Positions 53,861-64,000 of a stretch of 64,000 nt of DNA are shown here, piece after piece (the first letter of the stretch is position 1; each line of letters opens with the position of its first letter). The stretch is from Jacaranda mimosifolia (taxonomy: Eukaryota; Streptophyta; Magnoliopsida; Lamiales; Bignoniaceae), in contig CM032131.1 in assembly GCA_018894105.1 (NCBI GenBank), positions 4,118,501 to 4,182,500 on the forward strand, read 5' to 3'. The translations under genes were made by a program, and so were the position numbers. The notes under the pieces were generated by a model. That model made no database searches, had not been told where the DNA came from, and was given only the letters and a program-made list of their open reading frames with translations.

Positions 53861-54386
53861 TTGATTTCTTTCTTTATTTATTTTTTTGGGAAGAAGGTGT
53901 TTTGTTTTGCGCCCTAGCTCAACACACACACACAAATACCCACTAATCTCTCTTTCTTTGAACAACTATTACATGACCGGTAAAAAATGCCAATTGCCCA
54001 CCAAAAATCTTGATTGTTGGTAGTGTGAAGAAAGTCGAGTTTGTCGATCTTCGAATTTTGGGTTGTTTGGGCATCAATTTTTCTAATTTTAATCAAATAT
54101 GTACTAAAAGTAATATTCGGTGCAATTCTTAATTTTTTTGGTTTATTTTGTTTAAAATATTGATGTCATATATAAAAATAACATTTTTTTGCATTAGTTT
54201 TTGTTATTTAACTGCCTAGGGTTTTGTTTCCCTTTCAAGAATGCATTCTGTTAGGCTTTTGTCTTCCAATATGTTTTTTGTATAATAATTTGATGAATGT
54301 GACAGCTTATTTGGTTTTATTTTGCTAAATTCAAAAAAATCCAAATTTTGGACTATAAAACCTAGTATAGTTTATGATCTGTCATA
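53861..54386. other. Spacer, no gene
   Basis: AT-rich with a short CA run near 53923. Possibly decayed Mutator sequence given its neighbour, but nothing specific is visible. Confidence 0.35.
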
Positions 54387-54536
54387 GGAGACATTTTTGG
54401 TGGTGTGCTCCTAGTTGAGGTTGGATTATATGAGAATAATGGGCTTTATCCTTTAGTAGCTGCAGTGGTAGAGACAGAATATATAGACTCTCAGGTGTTT
54501 TTCTCAAATGCTTGGAGGAATTTATTGGAAGCTTAA
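54387..54536 (+). pseudogene. Mutator-like transposase fragment
   Basis: An open stretch of 49 codons reads GDIFGGVLLVEVGLYENNG then YPLVAAVVETEYIDSQVFF. It follows the MULE transposase core pattern (G-x-LL-x-A-x-G-x-D-x-NN-x-x-YP-x-A-x-AVVE-x-E-x-x-x-SW-x-x-F); the expected Asp of DxNN is Glu here. It ends at a stop at 54534. The short length and single block make it a relic. The flanks on both sides do not extend the match. Confidence 0.6.
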
Positions 54537-55885
54537 GTCTAGATATACAATGGACTTTCATGATAGACAAGCAAAAGGTACCTTCCATACTATTTTAGAC
54601 TATTTTATGTTATACTTGTAATATATCAAAGTTGATTTGGTTGTATTTGTAAGAATTGTAATTTCATAGGGTGCTTATTGTAATGCATGCACTTATAGAA
54701 GGTTGTTACTGTAATGTTTGGGTATAAAGGTTGTTATTTGAATCTAAGTTATGGGTTATGTCTAAAAATATTTAAGGTTGTTTTGTAATGATTTTTAGTA
54801 CACATGGGGCTAATTCTAATATTTCAAAGTTTATAGGATTTTGATTTTAATTATTGGGAACAATTCTGGCCCATGTATATTTACTATTTTTGTTGAAATA
54901 TAGAGCTCTATGGAGATAAATACTGAATTGCTACCTTATTTAATCAACTAAAAGTGTTACAGGCACATATATTCAAATTTCTGATTTCAATTCTCTGGGG
55001 TATCATTGAGGAAATATTTGGGTTGCTACAAAAGCCCACAATTCTTGATGGGACTTGTGGATTCAATTGTTGCTAGTGCAAGAGGAGTCAAAGGTTGTGA
55101 TGGATCTGGAGGTTGTGATGATGGAGATGTTATGGATGCTAGAGTTACTGGTGGAGATGTTGTTGATGGAGAAAACTAATGATTGTTCTTGGTTTTGAGA
55201 TTCAGACTAGTGTTTTTGTGAAGACCATGTGAAGAATCAAACAATTATTTTAGCTACAACTAACATATGTTATGCAATCATTTAAAATGATATTGATCCT
55301 TGATCTTATATATAGAGATATATGTTGGTGCTGCACTTGTTTGGTATAATTTCGGTGTGTCATGCATTTTGGTGCGATTGCTTAAATGCTTGCAGTTCTA
55401 AACTTAGTAAAATTGATTTACTACTTTTATTTTGCTCTAAAGGGAATGTGCTTGTAGGTTCTTAAGGAAATAAAAGTGTTCTATGTCAAATAGTTAAATG
55501 TACAAGGGAGTTATGTGTCATGTTGAAATTTTCTAAAATAGTGTACTCTTCTAAACATGAAAATAATAGAACAACATAAATAAATAATATTTTTAACCAA
55601 TTAATTTCAAATAATTAGTTAATTAATTGATTAATTTAATTAACTAAATTAGAATTAATTACTAAATTTAGTTTCCAACCACATAAAGATTATTTTAATG
55701 TGATATATTAATTCCCCTATTATGCTTGTTATATAACCCACACATGCATGGCTCATGCGAAATTAGCACAAGGGTATTTTGGTCAAACAAAGAAGTCAAC
55801 ACCTTGGAATAGTCAACTGAAGGGTAAACCTGGATTTTCAAAAAAATTCAATGACGATATCAACAAAATTCATCAATTTGACTAA
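54537..55885. other. Spacer, possibly decayed MULE interior
   Basis: No intact gene. A Gly/Asp/Val-rich open stretch at about 55068-55180 (…RGVKGCDGSGGCDDGDVMD…) could be a decayed MULE tail, but this is speculative. The rest is AT-rich. Confidence 0.3.
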
Positions 55886-55889
55886 TGAC

Positions 55890-56012
55890 ATGACCTAATT
55901 GTTAAACGGTAACAAACTCCAAGGGAGGTTCTTATAATTTCACAAACTAAGGAAAATTTTCTGTTATTCTCCTAGACTTCAGGGGAGGTTTTTTGTAATT
56001 ATCTCTAAATAA
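55890..56012. mobile_element. MULE-type terminal fragment
   Basis: Read in reverse it starts GAGATAATTACAAAAAACC followed by TCCCCTGAAGT…, and includes AACCTCCCTTGGAG. These 'GATAATTAC…ACCTCCCCT' ends are characteristic of a common group of plant Mutator-like termini. The inverted partner is not in the nearby sequence, so this is a single end. Confidence 0.4.
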
Positions 56013-56247
56013 AATACATTGTATATGTTGTGTCCCATTCTAGTTTATAAACCTTAACTAATCGAGATTAGTGAATTATTTAAGAAATAGTTAAATCTTA
56101 TTTATTAGAATTATTTTTTGTTCTAATCAAAACTGATAAAAAGAAAAAAGAAAGAAAAAAAACAAACTAGCAACTAAGTAGATAAGGATAAAATTTTCAG
56201 CAACTTTTGTCTTTATAGAACACCTAATTTATTAGGTCTCTGTCTCC

Positions 56248-57001
56248 ATATCACATTCAAAGATCTTCTTCCCCTCTATAATGTATATTCAAACCTTTAA
56301 ATTTCTAGTAAAATAATTTTCCTTGGAAAGTTCTCAATACATTCCTCTCTATTGAAGAAATCTCAAATGGTAGGGGGTAAGACAATGATTGCTAAGAGAA
56401 TTTTAGAGTAATGTTCTAACGACAAAGTTTCATGATAAAATTTTCAATTAAAAACTCTTTTGTCTCAATGGGTAAATAAATTTTTTAAAAGAAATTATTT
56501 AGATTGGTCACTCAATTTGGCAAGAAGCTTTCAAGATTTTTATAAACCTCAAGAAAAATTATTTAAATGTAAAAGTTTACATATATGTTCTAAACACATT
56601 TAGTTTGATATAGAAAACTTTTGACTTAAAATTACTAAAATTTGACCCATGAACTGATGTAAAACTTCTAACCCTAGAATCTAAAAATCAAAACCTAGCA
56701 GCATCAACTATTAAACTTCACAAATATCAATTGCATACAAAATACAAATACTATGACATATAGTTTAACCAAAACTTATGTTTATATCTTAATTTACATA
56801 TGGGATCATACCTATGAAGAAGGGAGAACAAGATTCGATGACATTTAGATCTCTTTGCAATTATTTTCTTACCCCCTACCATTTGGGATTTCTTCAATAG
56901 AGAGGAACGAATTGAGAACTTTCTAAGGAAAATTATTTTATTGGAAGTTTAAAGGTTTGAATATACATTATAGAGAGGAAGAAGAACTTTGAATGTGATA
57001 T
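56248..57001. mobile_element. Foldback element E1: ~150-bp inverted ends around a 440-bp core
   Basis: The left end (56248-56400, ATATCACATTCAAAGATC…GTAGGGGGTAAG) recurs inverted at about 56852-57001. Between them lies a unique AT-rich core with no coding frame. The terminal ATATCACATTC is shared at both ends. No obvious target duplication is seen (TCTCC left, TGTTA right). Non-autonomous; superfamily undetermined, possibly Mutator-like given the long inverted ends. Confidence 0.75.
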
Positions 57002-57258
57002 GTTAATCTCTATTTCAGTCGTAGCGCTTATTCGTGACTTTTCAGAATAGATGAATTGATTTCCAGTTCATTTCGCCATCCCGACTAGTGAATCAGTAAG
57101 ATTCATTTGTTCAATAAAATCTTTTGCATTCACAGGTTCCATCGTTCCCACCGCTTCGTACTTAATGATTAGATCAGAATTCTACAATTGAGCTCATAAT
57201 CCAATTTATTCTTGAGTCAACCTTCTTAGTCTTTATTGGCTTGAAGCTCTTGATTTTA

Positions 57259-57441
57259 TCAGGATCAACTAGGACAGAACTAAAGCATTAGGTCAAACTC
57301 TTCTTTAGTGTCAAGGTAATAGCTATGAAGAGTCATCGACTTTTGGGAAAGGGTAGAAGAATGGAACCTATTATAGGACATACAATGCATTACAAACGTA
57401 TGATCATTATGCTTCAACCGGGTTATTCTATTCCACCTCTT
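57259..57441 (+). pseudogene. rpl23: Plastid rpl23 fragment (nuclear plastid DNA)
   Basis: The 61 codons read from SGSTRTELKH through [34 protein letters not shown] and SIPPL match the C-terminal two-thirds of plastid ribosomal protein L23. There is one in-frame stop (TAG at 57289-57291) and several substitutions. The last residues of L23 are missing because the sequence ends six bases before foldback copy E2. Plastid L23 is a large-subunit ribosomal protein; this nuclear copy has no start, no transit peptide and an internal stop, so it is a relic of plastid DNA transfer. The 57005-57258 stretch may also be plastid-derived but I cannot place it. Confidence 0.85.
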
Positions 57442-57447
57442 TTCCAA

Positions 57448-58029
57448 TCACATTCAAAGATCTTCTTCCTCTCTATAATGTATATTCAAACCTTTAAATT
57501 TCCAGTAAAATAATTTTCCTTAGAAAGTTCTCAATCAATTCCTCTCCATTGAAGAAATCCCAAATGGTAGGGGGTAAGAAAATGATTGCTAAGAGATCTC
57601 AATGTCATCGACTCTTGTTTCCCTTATCATAGGTGTGGTCCCATATGTAAATTAAGATATAAACATAAGTTTTGGTTAAACTATATGTCATAGTATTTGT
57701 ATTTTGTATGCATTTGATATTTGCGAAGTTTAATAGTTGATGCTGTTAGGTTTTGATTTTTAGATTCTAGGGTTAGAAGTTTTACATCAGTTCATGGGTC
57801 AAATTTTAGTAATTTTATGTCAAAAGTTTTCTATATCAAGACATATATGTAAACTTTCACGTTTAAATAATTTTTCTTGAGTTTTATAAAAATCTTGAAA
57901 GCTTCTTGCCAGATTGAGTGGCAAGTCTAAATAATTTCTTTTTAAAAATTTATTTACCCATTGAGACAAAAGAATTTTTAATTGAAAATTTTATCATGAA
58001 ACTTTGTCATTAGAACATTACTATAAAAT
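57448..58029. mobile_element. Foldback element E2, second copy, reversed core, right end missing
   Basis: 57448-57600 repeats the E1 left end in the same orientation. The following 57600-58029 is the E1 core in reverse complement (for example GTCATAGTATTTGTATTTTG versus its complement near 56735). The second inverted end is absent: after 58029 the sequence is unrelated. E2 is thus the same element in the opposite orientation, truncated on the right. E1 core-right end and E2 left end-core together form an inverted duplication of about 600 bp arms around the rpl23 fragment. Confidence 0.75.
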
Positions 58030-59525
58030 TGTAAAGTCTCAGACCTTATAGTTATTTTTCTAAAAATCTTCAAGTATAACTACCTCAATGCTTGTTGAGT
58101 TGGATCACCATCTTGGATTTGAGGGATATTTGCTACGTATGATAATTGAAGTATCTTAATTTATTACTTTTTGTATATTTAATTTCAAACTTTTCTAGAA
58201 TAATCCAGTAATATTAGAACTCAAAAGTTTTATTTTATTTATGAAATATATTGATGTGCCATGTTAGAAATCTTTCTACAGAAAATGCCCATTTATTTTC
58301 ATGAGAACATTTTAAATACATTTTTCTCTTAGCTCTAAATTGAATTTGTAAAAGGTTTCAACAAATAAATTATAGATATATCTCATAGGTTTTTATAGGA
58401 TTTTGAATCACCTTCATCTGAGATATGTAGTAAAAGTTATAGCTTAAATACAATTAAGGGTCACATCAAAAAAATTTCTGAAAACTGAACATCTGTTTTT
58501 ACACCACTGTTGCCTCTTGAACTCGATGTTCCTCTCTCACATTAGTGAGTTTAGACTCCATCATCAACATAAAAGTTTTAGTACTCTTTCTTGGCTTTGT
58601 AATTCCACAAAAATCAAGGCAATCGGATATCTAGAAAGAAAGCTATGAGCAAATCAATAAAGTACCTACGAAAGTAAAAATTCTTAATAAGTTTTGCGAG
58701 TTTGTATGTACTAGGCTAATGATGTATGAAGACTTTGTTAGTATTGGTTTTAGAGTTTCATTGATCATTGTCTTGAATCTTGGATGAATTTGAGAGTAGA
58801 TTCATGGATCAAATTAGAATGTTAATTGAATTGAATACTACTTTTGTGCTAGTAGATGTTTAAGGACTTAAGATCTTAGGATCGGCCCTTAATCCTATTG
58901 ATGAGTATAGTGAGTGACTAAACCTATAAATATTATATGATATTATGTTTCAAAACCCAAAAGGATATATGTTATAGTATAATCCACTAAACTTATTTTC
59001 AGCAACGCTGCACTATAATTATATTCTACTACGCACATGAATTTCTTTATTTTATTTCGTAATGCAAGAAAAATAGTTTCATTTAAAGCCATTGATATTA
59101 TTTCACCATGGTGTTAGACTAGCAGTTAAATACGATATTCAATATTGATGATTGAATTTATGTTACTTTTATTGTTACTGTTAGTTGGATCCAACTTGAT
59201 TTGGGTGTGTGACGGTCTTCATCGAGCAGTAGCAAGCTTGCTGATTGAACCCTTAGCCCCCATGGCCTAATCCCTCTAGCACACAACAAAAGCTGTTTGT
59301 GGCTGAGGTGGGTTGTCGGATTTCCCGAGGACCTAGACTCAGGAACTATTTAGTAAGGTCGCACCTTACCTAGAATGATAAGGGATTGTTACTGTGAGAG
59401 TCATAAGGTTGACTGGATACAGCGAACATTGGTTTAATCATCGCATTTAATTGTTGGCTTATTAAAAATGTTAATTGTTATATTCCTGCTTTACTGTTGC
59501 ATGCATGATTGTTTATCAATATTTT
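58030..59525. other. Spacer, no gene
   Basis: No supported frame. 59170-59470 is more GC-rich and looks like LTR-derived sequence, but I found no partner. Otherwise AT-rich. Confidence 0.35.
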
Positions 59526-59529
59526 TGTA

Positions 59530-60750
59530 GCACCGCGGCCAGAAGCGGGACCTGACCTAAGGTGCCACCTATTCCAACTTAAAGCATAATGCGAAAGATA
59601 ATTTAAAGATACCAAAATCCACTGAATAACCTCAAACGATAGCAGTGAAAATAAACCCAAAGGATTGACCCAAGGTGTGCAAATATGTACATATCAAAAG
59701 GTAAAGTCAAACTTAACTATTTACAAAGCATCCCAAAAGTCTAAGCATCATGATTAGGTATATTCTAGTCAAGATCGTAGATATATACACATACATAGCA
59801 CTTAATTTATTACAAAATTAAATGCATTCACAACTCGGGCAAGCCTCGAATCCTTAAATCTCCATCAGGTCCTGTCTAGGAAGGGAACAAGAAACAGCAG
59901 AAAGGGGTAAGTCCTAAGGACTTAGTGAAGGAAGTGTGAAACAAGAAGGCAAGGGAAAATAGTTGAAAGTCAAACTATTAGTAAACAAGGTATTAATAAG
60001 CAAGGATTCAAATAAAGAACATGCAATAACTTATGACACGAAGTAATGATATAACATAACAGTTGTCATACAAAATTTGGCAGACTATTGGCAAATTTGA
60101 CCTTCTTGCTCCCAAAACAGAACATAACAAGTAAAACAAAATATAAATTTGACATAATAAATTTTCCTTATCACTCCGTTACATGAGCACTCAGCTCGGT
60201 AGACATGTGGCATGGCCAGCCCTATGCTAGGTCCCGCCACTTGTAGATAGCTGACAAGTTATAATCAGTTCGTTCGCCCGATCATCTTTTCGGACCCAGT
60301 CCCATAACCAACAACTCGTGGCGTCCTTACGAGTTTAAACGTCCCAAAGGCGTCCCCAAGGATGACGTGACTAATGCCAATAGCAAAACGTACTTCAAAG
60401 TAATTGATTAGAAACATGCATGTCATACTGAATGGAATGGTATAATTCATAAAACATTGGCTAGCAAGTTCGTATGAATAACATGCTAAATATGTTAACC
60501 AGGAGCATGAAATGAAGCTGGTCGGCAAGGCCATAACATTAACACATACAGAGAAAGGCGACAAGGCTATAGGGTATATAGTACAGAAAACTGATGACAT
60601 AAAGGAGTTCTAGGCACTAGAACGAGTACAATCAAGTTCAGTCAAATAGACACAAAGAACTTAAGTAGCAAAGATCATTCACTGCCTAGAAGAAACGAAG
60701 GCTAAATCTTCACCTTAATTTCCACAAAAAGTGCCATCCTTGTCCTATAG
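59530..60750 (-). mobile_element. LTR-like fragment related to the 47.5-50.7 kb LTR
   Basis: It shares with the long LTR the order TATTCCAACTTA … GGGGTAAGTCC-TAA-GGACTTAGTGA (hairpin 59908-59924). GC-rich segments with CCATGGCC-like and CGTCC motifs follow (60180-60360). No coding frame is credible: the 111-codon - strand frame at 60600-60265 has no recognisable domain. Probably a truncated member of the same LTR superfamily; edges are approximate. Confidence 0.45.
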
Positions 60751-60826
60751 CCCTTAAATAGAGGTGTTAAATGAGCCGAGCTAAGCTAGCCTGGCTTATT
60801 CAACTGGTTGTTCGCCACAGTCCCAA

Positions 60827-61165
60827 CACTACAAAAAATTGCATTTTAGATAACAAAAAAGTTTGTAACAAAAGTTTAATTTGTCACAAGAACATGTTTA
60901 TTGTAACAAACTACAAATGTCGTTACCAAACATTTACTTTTTTGTGACGATAATGAAATGGTCGTTACAATAAGTAGTATTTTGTTACAAAAGGTAACTT
61001 TCTAGTGACAATTAGAAATTATCCTTACAAAAAGTAAAGTTTTGTTACGAAAAAGTTATTTTTACGTGACAAAACAAAATATTCGTTACAAATAATGTTG
61101 TATCGTCACGAAATTTTTTTCCTTTAGTGACAAATATAAAACTTGTAACAAAAAAGTTCATCATT
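60827..61165. mobile_element. CACTA (En/Spm) transposon terminus, truncated
   Basis: It starts CACTACAAAAAATTGC, the canonical CACTA end. Some 300 bp follow, packed with TTTGTTAC/GTAACAAA and CGTTACAA motifs in both orientations, the subterminal repeat array bound by the transposase. The opposite end (…TTTTTGTAGTG) does not occur in the remaining sequence, so the element is a single-ended remnant or extends in a form I cannot see. Confidence 0.75.
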
Positions 61166-62273
61166 GTAAAAAAGCATTACTATTTGATTAAAATTAGTGA
61201 AGGATACTTGGATTGGATAATTCGAGCCTAACCCAATGTAATAGATATTAGTTAATTTGGGATGATTATCTAAACTGTTATCAAAAGAAAGGGTTTTGTG
61301 TCTAAATTGAAAGTTATTTTTAAATTTTCAACTAAAATAGACAATTCAATCTGAAGAGTGAAATGAAAAATTTAATCCATGAAAATAGTTTGGATACCAA
61401 TGTTATTAATATTCCAAATTTATCCTTTCAATTCTTTTTGCAAAAATATTTTATTAGTAAGGCTGAAATGATATTTTTTATGAAATCCACTAACCCACCA
61501 AACTTATAAGAATTGTATCATTCCCACAAGTACTGTCACAAACACTTAGAAAAGCTATACCTCTATTCCAAACCATATATCCATCCTCATTGAAGTATTA
61601 GAAGAATCATACATATCATTCTTAAAACTTAAAAGCCATGACTGAGATGTGACGTAATATGTATTTGTTATGAATTAAGTTATAATATAACGAAGGAGAA
61701 ATATGCATAAAAAATATAATACTCAAAAAAAATTTATACACATGGAATCGTGTGCAACAACTACTAGTTTGAGGTAAGAGGTTAGATTCTCATTAATTTC
61801 ATTTGCTGAATCAAAATGAAAACTTTCTCTTTATCAAAATAACTAAGTATTTTTAAATGAAAATAGCCAACATTTAATAACAAAAAAATAAAAATAAAAA
61901 TAAATACTGTATATGTAAGCCCGTCTCCTTAGGTTTAAGTTTGTACTTGTCTAGTTTATAACTTATGCTGCCTTATATTTTAATTATACCAAACTTGATG
62001 AAATTGAAAATATAAGATATTTTTTATTTTCATATATTCTCTTGATATTATTTAGATAAAATAACTAAAAGAATTCTTATAATAAATTTTTATATCCAAA
62101 AAATCCATGTAAATATTTTTAATTCAAAAATTTAGCAATTAATTTTTTTTTGGCTAAAATAGAAATAATTTCTTAATTAAGAATTTGTTGAATTGATTTT
62201 ATAATATAAAATATTTTTATTTAGGTTGTTCAAATTTATTTTTATTAGTCAATAACGATTAGTTTTAGTATAT
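61166..62273. other. AT-rich spacer
   Basis: No reading frame or repeat structure supported. Confidence 0.4.
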
Positions 62274-62276
62274 TAA

Positions 62277-62883
62277 GGGCATGTTTACTTTGTTGGATGA
62301 GGTAGGATGAAAGCCCACATCTTGTCTTATTTCATATTTACTTTTTAGGATTTAGACCATATAATAACCCATCAGCTCGCAATTGTGCTGACTATTTGTT
62401 GGATGAGGCATCCCACCTTTGAGGTGTGATAGTTTTATCACGCCTTTGGTACTACAACTTCAAATAATTTCTTATTGCGGAGCCAATCAAACAATTTAAA
62501 AATAATTAAAAATATTAAATATTAAAAATATATTTATGCTTGGAAATATTTAGTTTTTGATTGGAAATATATTAAAAATAATTTCTTTATGTTTGGAAAA
62601 AAGAAGAAATAGTTGGATGTTGTATTAAAATGGAGAAAAATTAATTTTTTTTTATGCTAAATAGAAAATATTTTAACTATGGGTACTTTAGTCTTTTATG
62701 ATTTATCCAAGTATTATAATTCGTGTTTATGTAAACATTCTCAATGCAATAATTTAATTTTATCATTCATATCATCCCACAAATTAAACATAATATAAAA
62801 AATATAAAATTGTATTAATCCTACTCTTCATCCCTCATTTCATCCTATCACTCCACACCCCATATCATAAAGTAAACGGGTCC
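62277..62883. mobile_element. Tourist/PIF-Harbinger-like MITE, 607 bp
   Basis: The left terminus GGGCATGTTTACTTT and the right terminus AAAGTAAACGGGTCC are inverted repeats, and GGATGA-type motifs continue inward on both sides. It is flanked by TAA on both sides (62274-62276 and 62884-62886), the 3-bp duplication of PIF/Harbinger elements. No transposase is present. The interior is AT-rich. Confidence 0.75.
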
Positions 62884-63099
62884 TAAATATTTTGAAAAAC
62901 ACTATGATATTTATAAATTAAAATAATAGAAATAATTTTAATTTTAAAGTAAAATAACAGAAATAATTTTAATTTTTAAAACAGAAATAATGAAAAGAAA
63001 AATTATATTTACAATACATACTTTGCATAAGAAGACATTTATTACAATAAATTTAACTTTGTCACCTAATCACAAAAATTTGCTTTTGGCGGTAAGATG

Positions 63100-63240
63100 G
63101 GCGCTCATTTTTCTCCCTCTTTTTTTCTCTTTCTTTTTTTTTTTTTTCCCTTCTTCTTCCCGGTTTTTAGTTTATTGCCCTAACTTTCTTCATTTGTTCA
63201 TAAGTCTTCATTCTTTCACTTCTCTTGGTTGCAATCGCAG
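63100..63240 (+). promoter_or_regulatory. Likely 5'UTR exon of a gene beyond the right edge
   Basis: A pyrimidine-rich stretch (63110-63165, T/C runs) leads into non-repetitive sequence ending TTGCAATCGCAG|GTACGT at 63240/63241, a strong donor. The following 63241-63880 is T-rich, intron-like and GT-rich at its start. Together this looks like a short untranslated first exon with a leader intron. The coding part would lie outside the window. The 118- and 189-codon frames here are T-rich intronic shadows. Confidence 0.45.
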
Positions 63241-63870
63241 GTACGTTTCTTCCCCCCCTATGTGTGTATGTGTGTTTGTGTGTTGCTTTCTCTTCTCCTC
63301 CTTCCCCCTTTTCTATTTTCAAATGGCATCACTCAATTCCTTTCTTGTTTTTTTCTGTTTTTTTTGGATTTTTTCTTCAATCGATTTTAGGTTGGCTCAA
63401 ATTTGGTGTCTCATTTGGTCAGGTAATCTTTCTATTCCCATTTCCCCCTCATTTTCTCCATGCCTTGCACATTTTAGTTTTGTTTTTTTCTTTTCAATAC
63501 ATTATAGTGTTTATGGGTTTTCCTTTCTTTTTTTATTTTCTGTTTTTGCTCTATTTTGAGATTAATAATATATCAAACTAATGGGTAGGGGCTGATTTGA
63601 GGAGGGATGGGGGTTATTTCTAGATAAGGGATGTTGGGTAGTTTTTAAAGTGATCAAAGATGTGGATATTTACTAGTTGATTGTCTCTGTTTTTGTTAAC
63701 TTTCCAAGAATGATCTGTTTGTTTTTGAAATTGTGCACCTCAAAGTTAGGCAAGGAAAGAAAGACATTAATTTAGTGCTTTCAATGTTTGAAAGCTCAAA
63801 AAGAGTGTAAAATGATATTTTTGTGTATCACATTCAAATCATAAGAATTATTATACTTTCTGCCTCATTA

Positions 63871-63996
63871 TTTGGTTTCCAATCCAGTTTCTGGACTGAT
63901 TTGGTTTCCTGTCCAGAAACAGGACTGTTTTTTTTCTTCTCTTTTCTTTTTTTTTCCAGAAACTGGTTTTGGTTTATAGTCCAGTTTCTGGACTGT
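63871..63996. repeat. 29-nt repeat with palindromic core, three units
   Basis: The units 63871-63899, 63900-63928 and 63968-63996 each start TTTGGTTT and carry a core of the type GTCCAG-NNN-CTGGAC. The core reads …TTT… in units 1 and 3 and …AAA… (flipped) in unit 2. A fourth core CCAGAAACTGG lies in the T-rich stretch between units 2 and 3. The array may continue past the right edge. Function unknown. Confidence 0.85.
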
Positions 63997-64000
63997 GAAC

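Noticed and set aside
60265..60600. 111-codon - strand frame
   Set aside because: It lies in LTR-like non-coding sequence and shows no domain or similarity.
63225..63581. 118- and 189-codon frames on the + strand
   Set aside because: They are Phe/Ser-rich translations of T/C-rich leader and intron sequence and cross a strong donor site; shadows, not genes.

Overview
This window looks like nuclear DNA of a TE-rich flowering plant, most likely a eudicot. It is AT-rich, has GT-AG introns of up to about 2.9 kb, and carries two intron-containing housekeeping genes among layered plant transposons. I cannot name the species.

Genes. (1) A complete 25-exon gene on the + strand (coding 3859-19394) encodes exocyst subunit SEC6. 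The spliced reading frame closes without a break at 756 residues, about the length of Arabidopsis SEC6. (2) A two-coding-exon gene on the - strand (coding 28188-23406, with an inferred 5'UTR intron) encodes a 631-residue protein: an N-terminal Cys cluster and ARM-like helical repeats, then TPR repeats and an acidic tail. Its biochemical role is unknown to me. (3) A pyrimidine-rich leader near 63100-63240 ending in CAG|GTACGT looks like the 5'UTR exon of a gene that continues past the right edge.

Mobile DNA. 1-1019 is the end of a decayed hAT element. 20302-22569 is a three-level nest: a hAT element with an 8-bp target duplication contains a Mutator-like element with a 9-bp duplication, which contains a GC-rich LTR-like island. 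30778-47029 is an old Ty3/gypsy element of the Tat type (gag, pol, a tandem-repeat block and a degraded antisense 3' ORF, between LTRs of about 470 bp). It was invaded by a 5.6-kb ZMYM1-type hAT transposon (38274-43844), which was itself invaded by a ~2-kb LTR-like repeat. 47.3-54.6 kb holds a chromovirus-like LTR carrying a 41-bp minisatellite with a 140-bp higher-order period, a second copy of the ~2-kb repeat, a 5'-truncated LINE tail with an inactivated RNase H, and Mutator fragments. 56.2-58.0 kb has two copies of a foldback element on either side of a plastid rpl23 fragment. 59.5-62.9 kb holds an LTR fragment related to the first, a CACTA terminus and a Tourist-like MITE.

Only the SEC6 and ARM/TPR genes appear functional. 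All transposon coding sequence seen here is broken. The parts most worth following up are the nested insertions with intact target duplications, the foldback pair around the rpl23 fragment, the LTR minisatellite, the conserved 17-nt hairpin in two LTRs, and the 29-nt repeat with alternating core orientation at the right edge.
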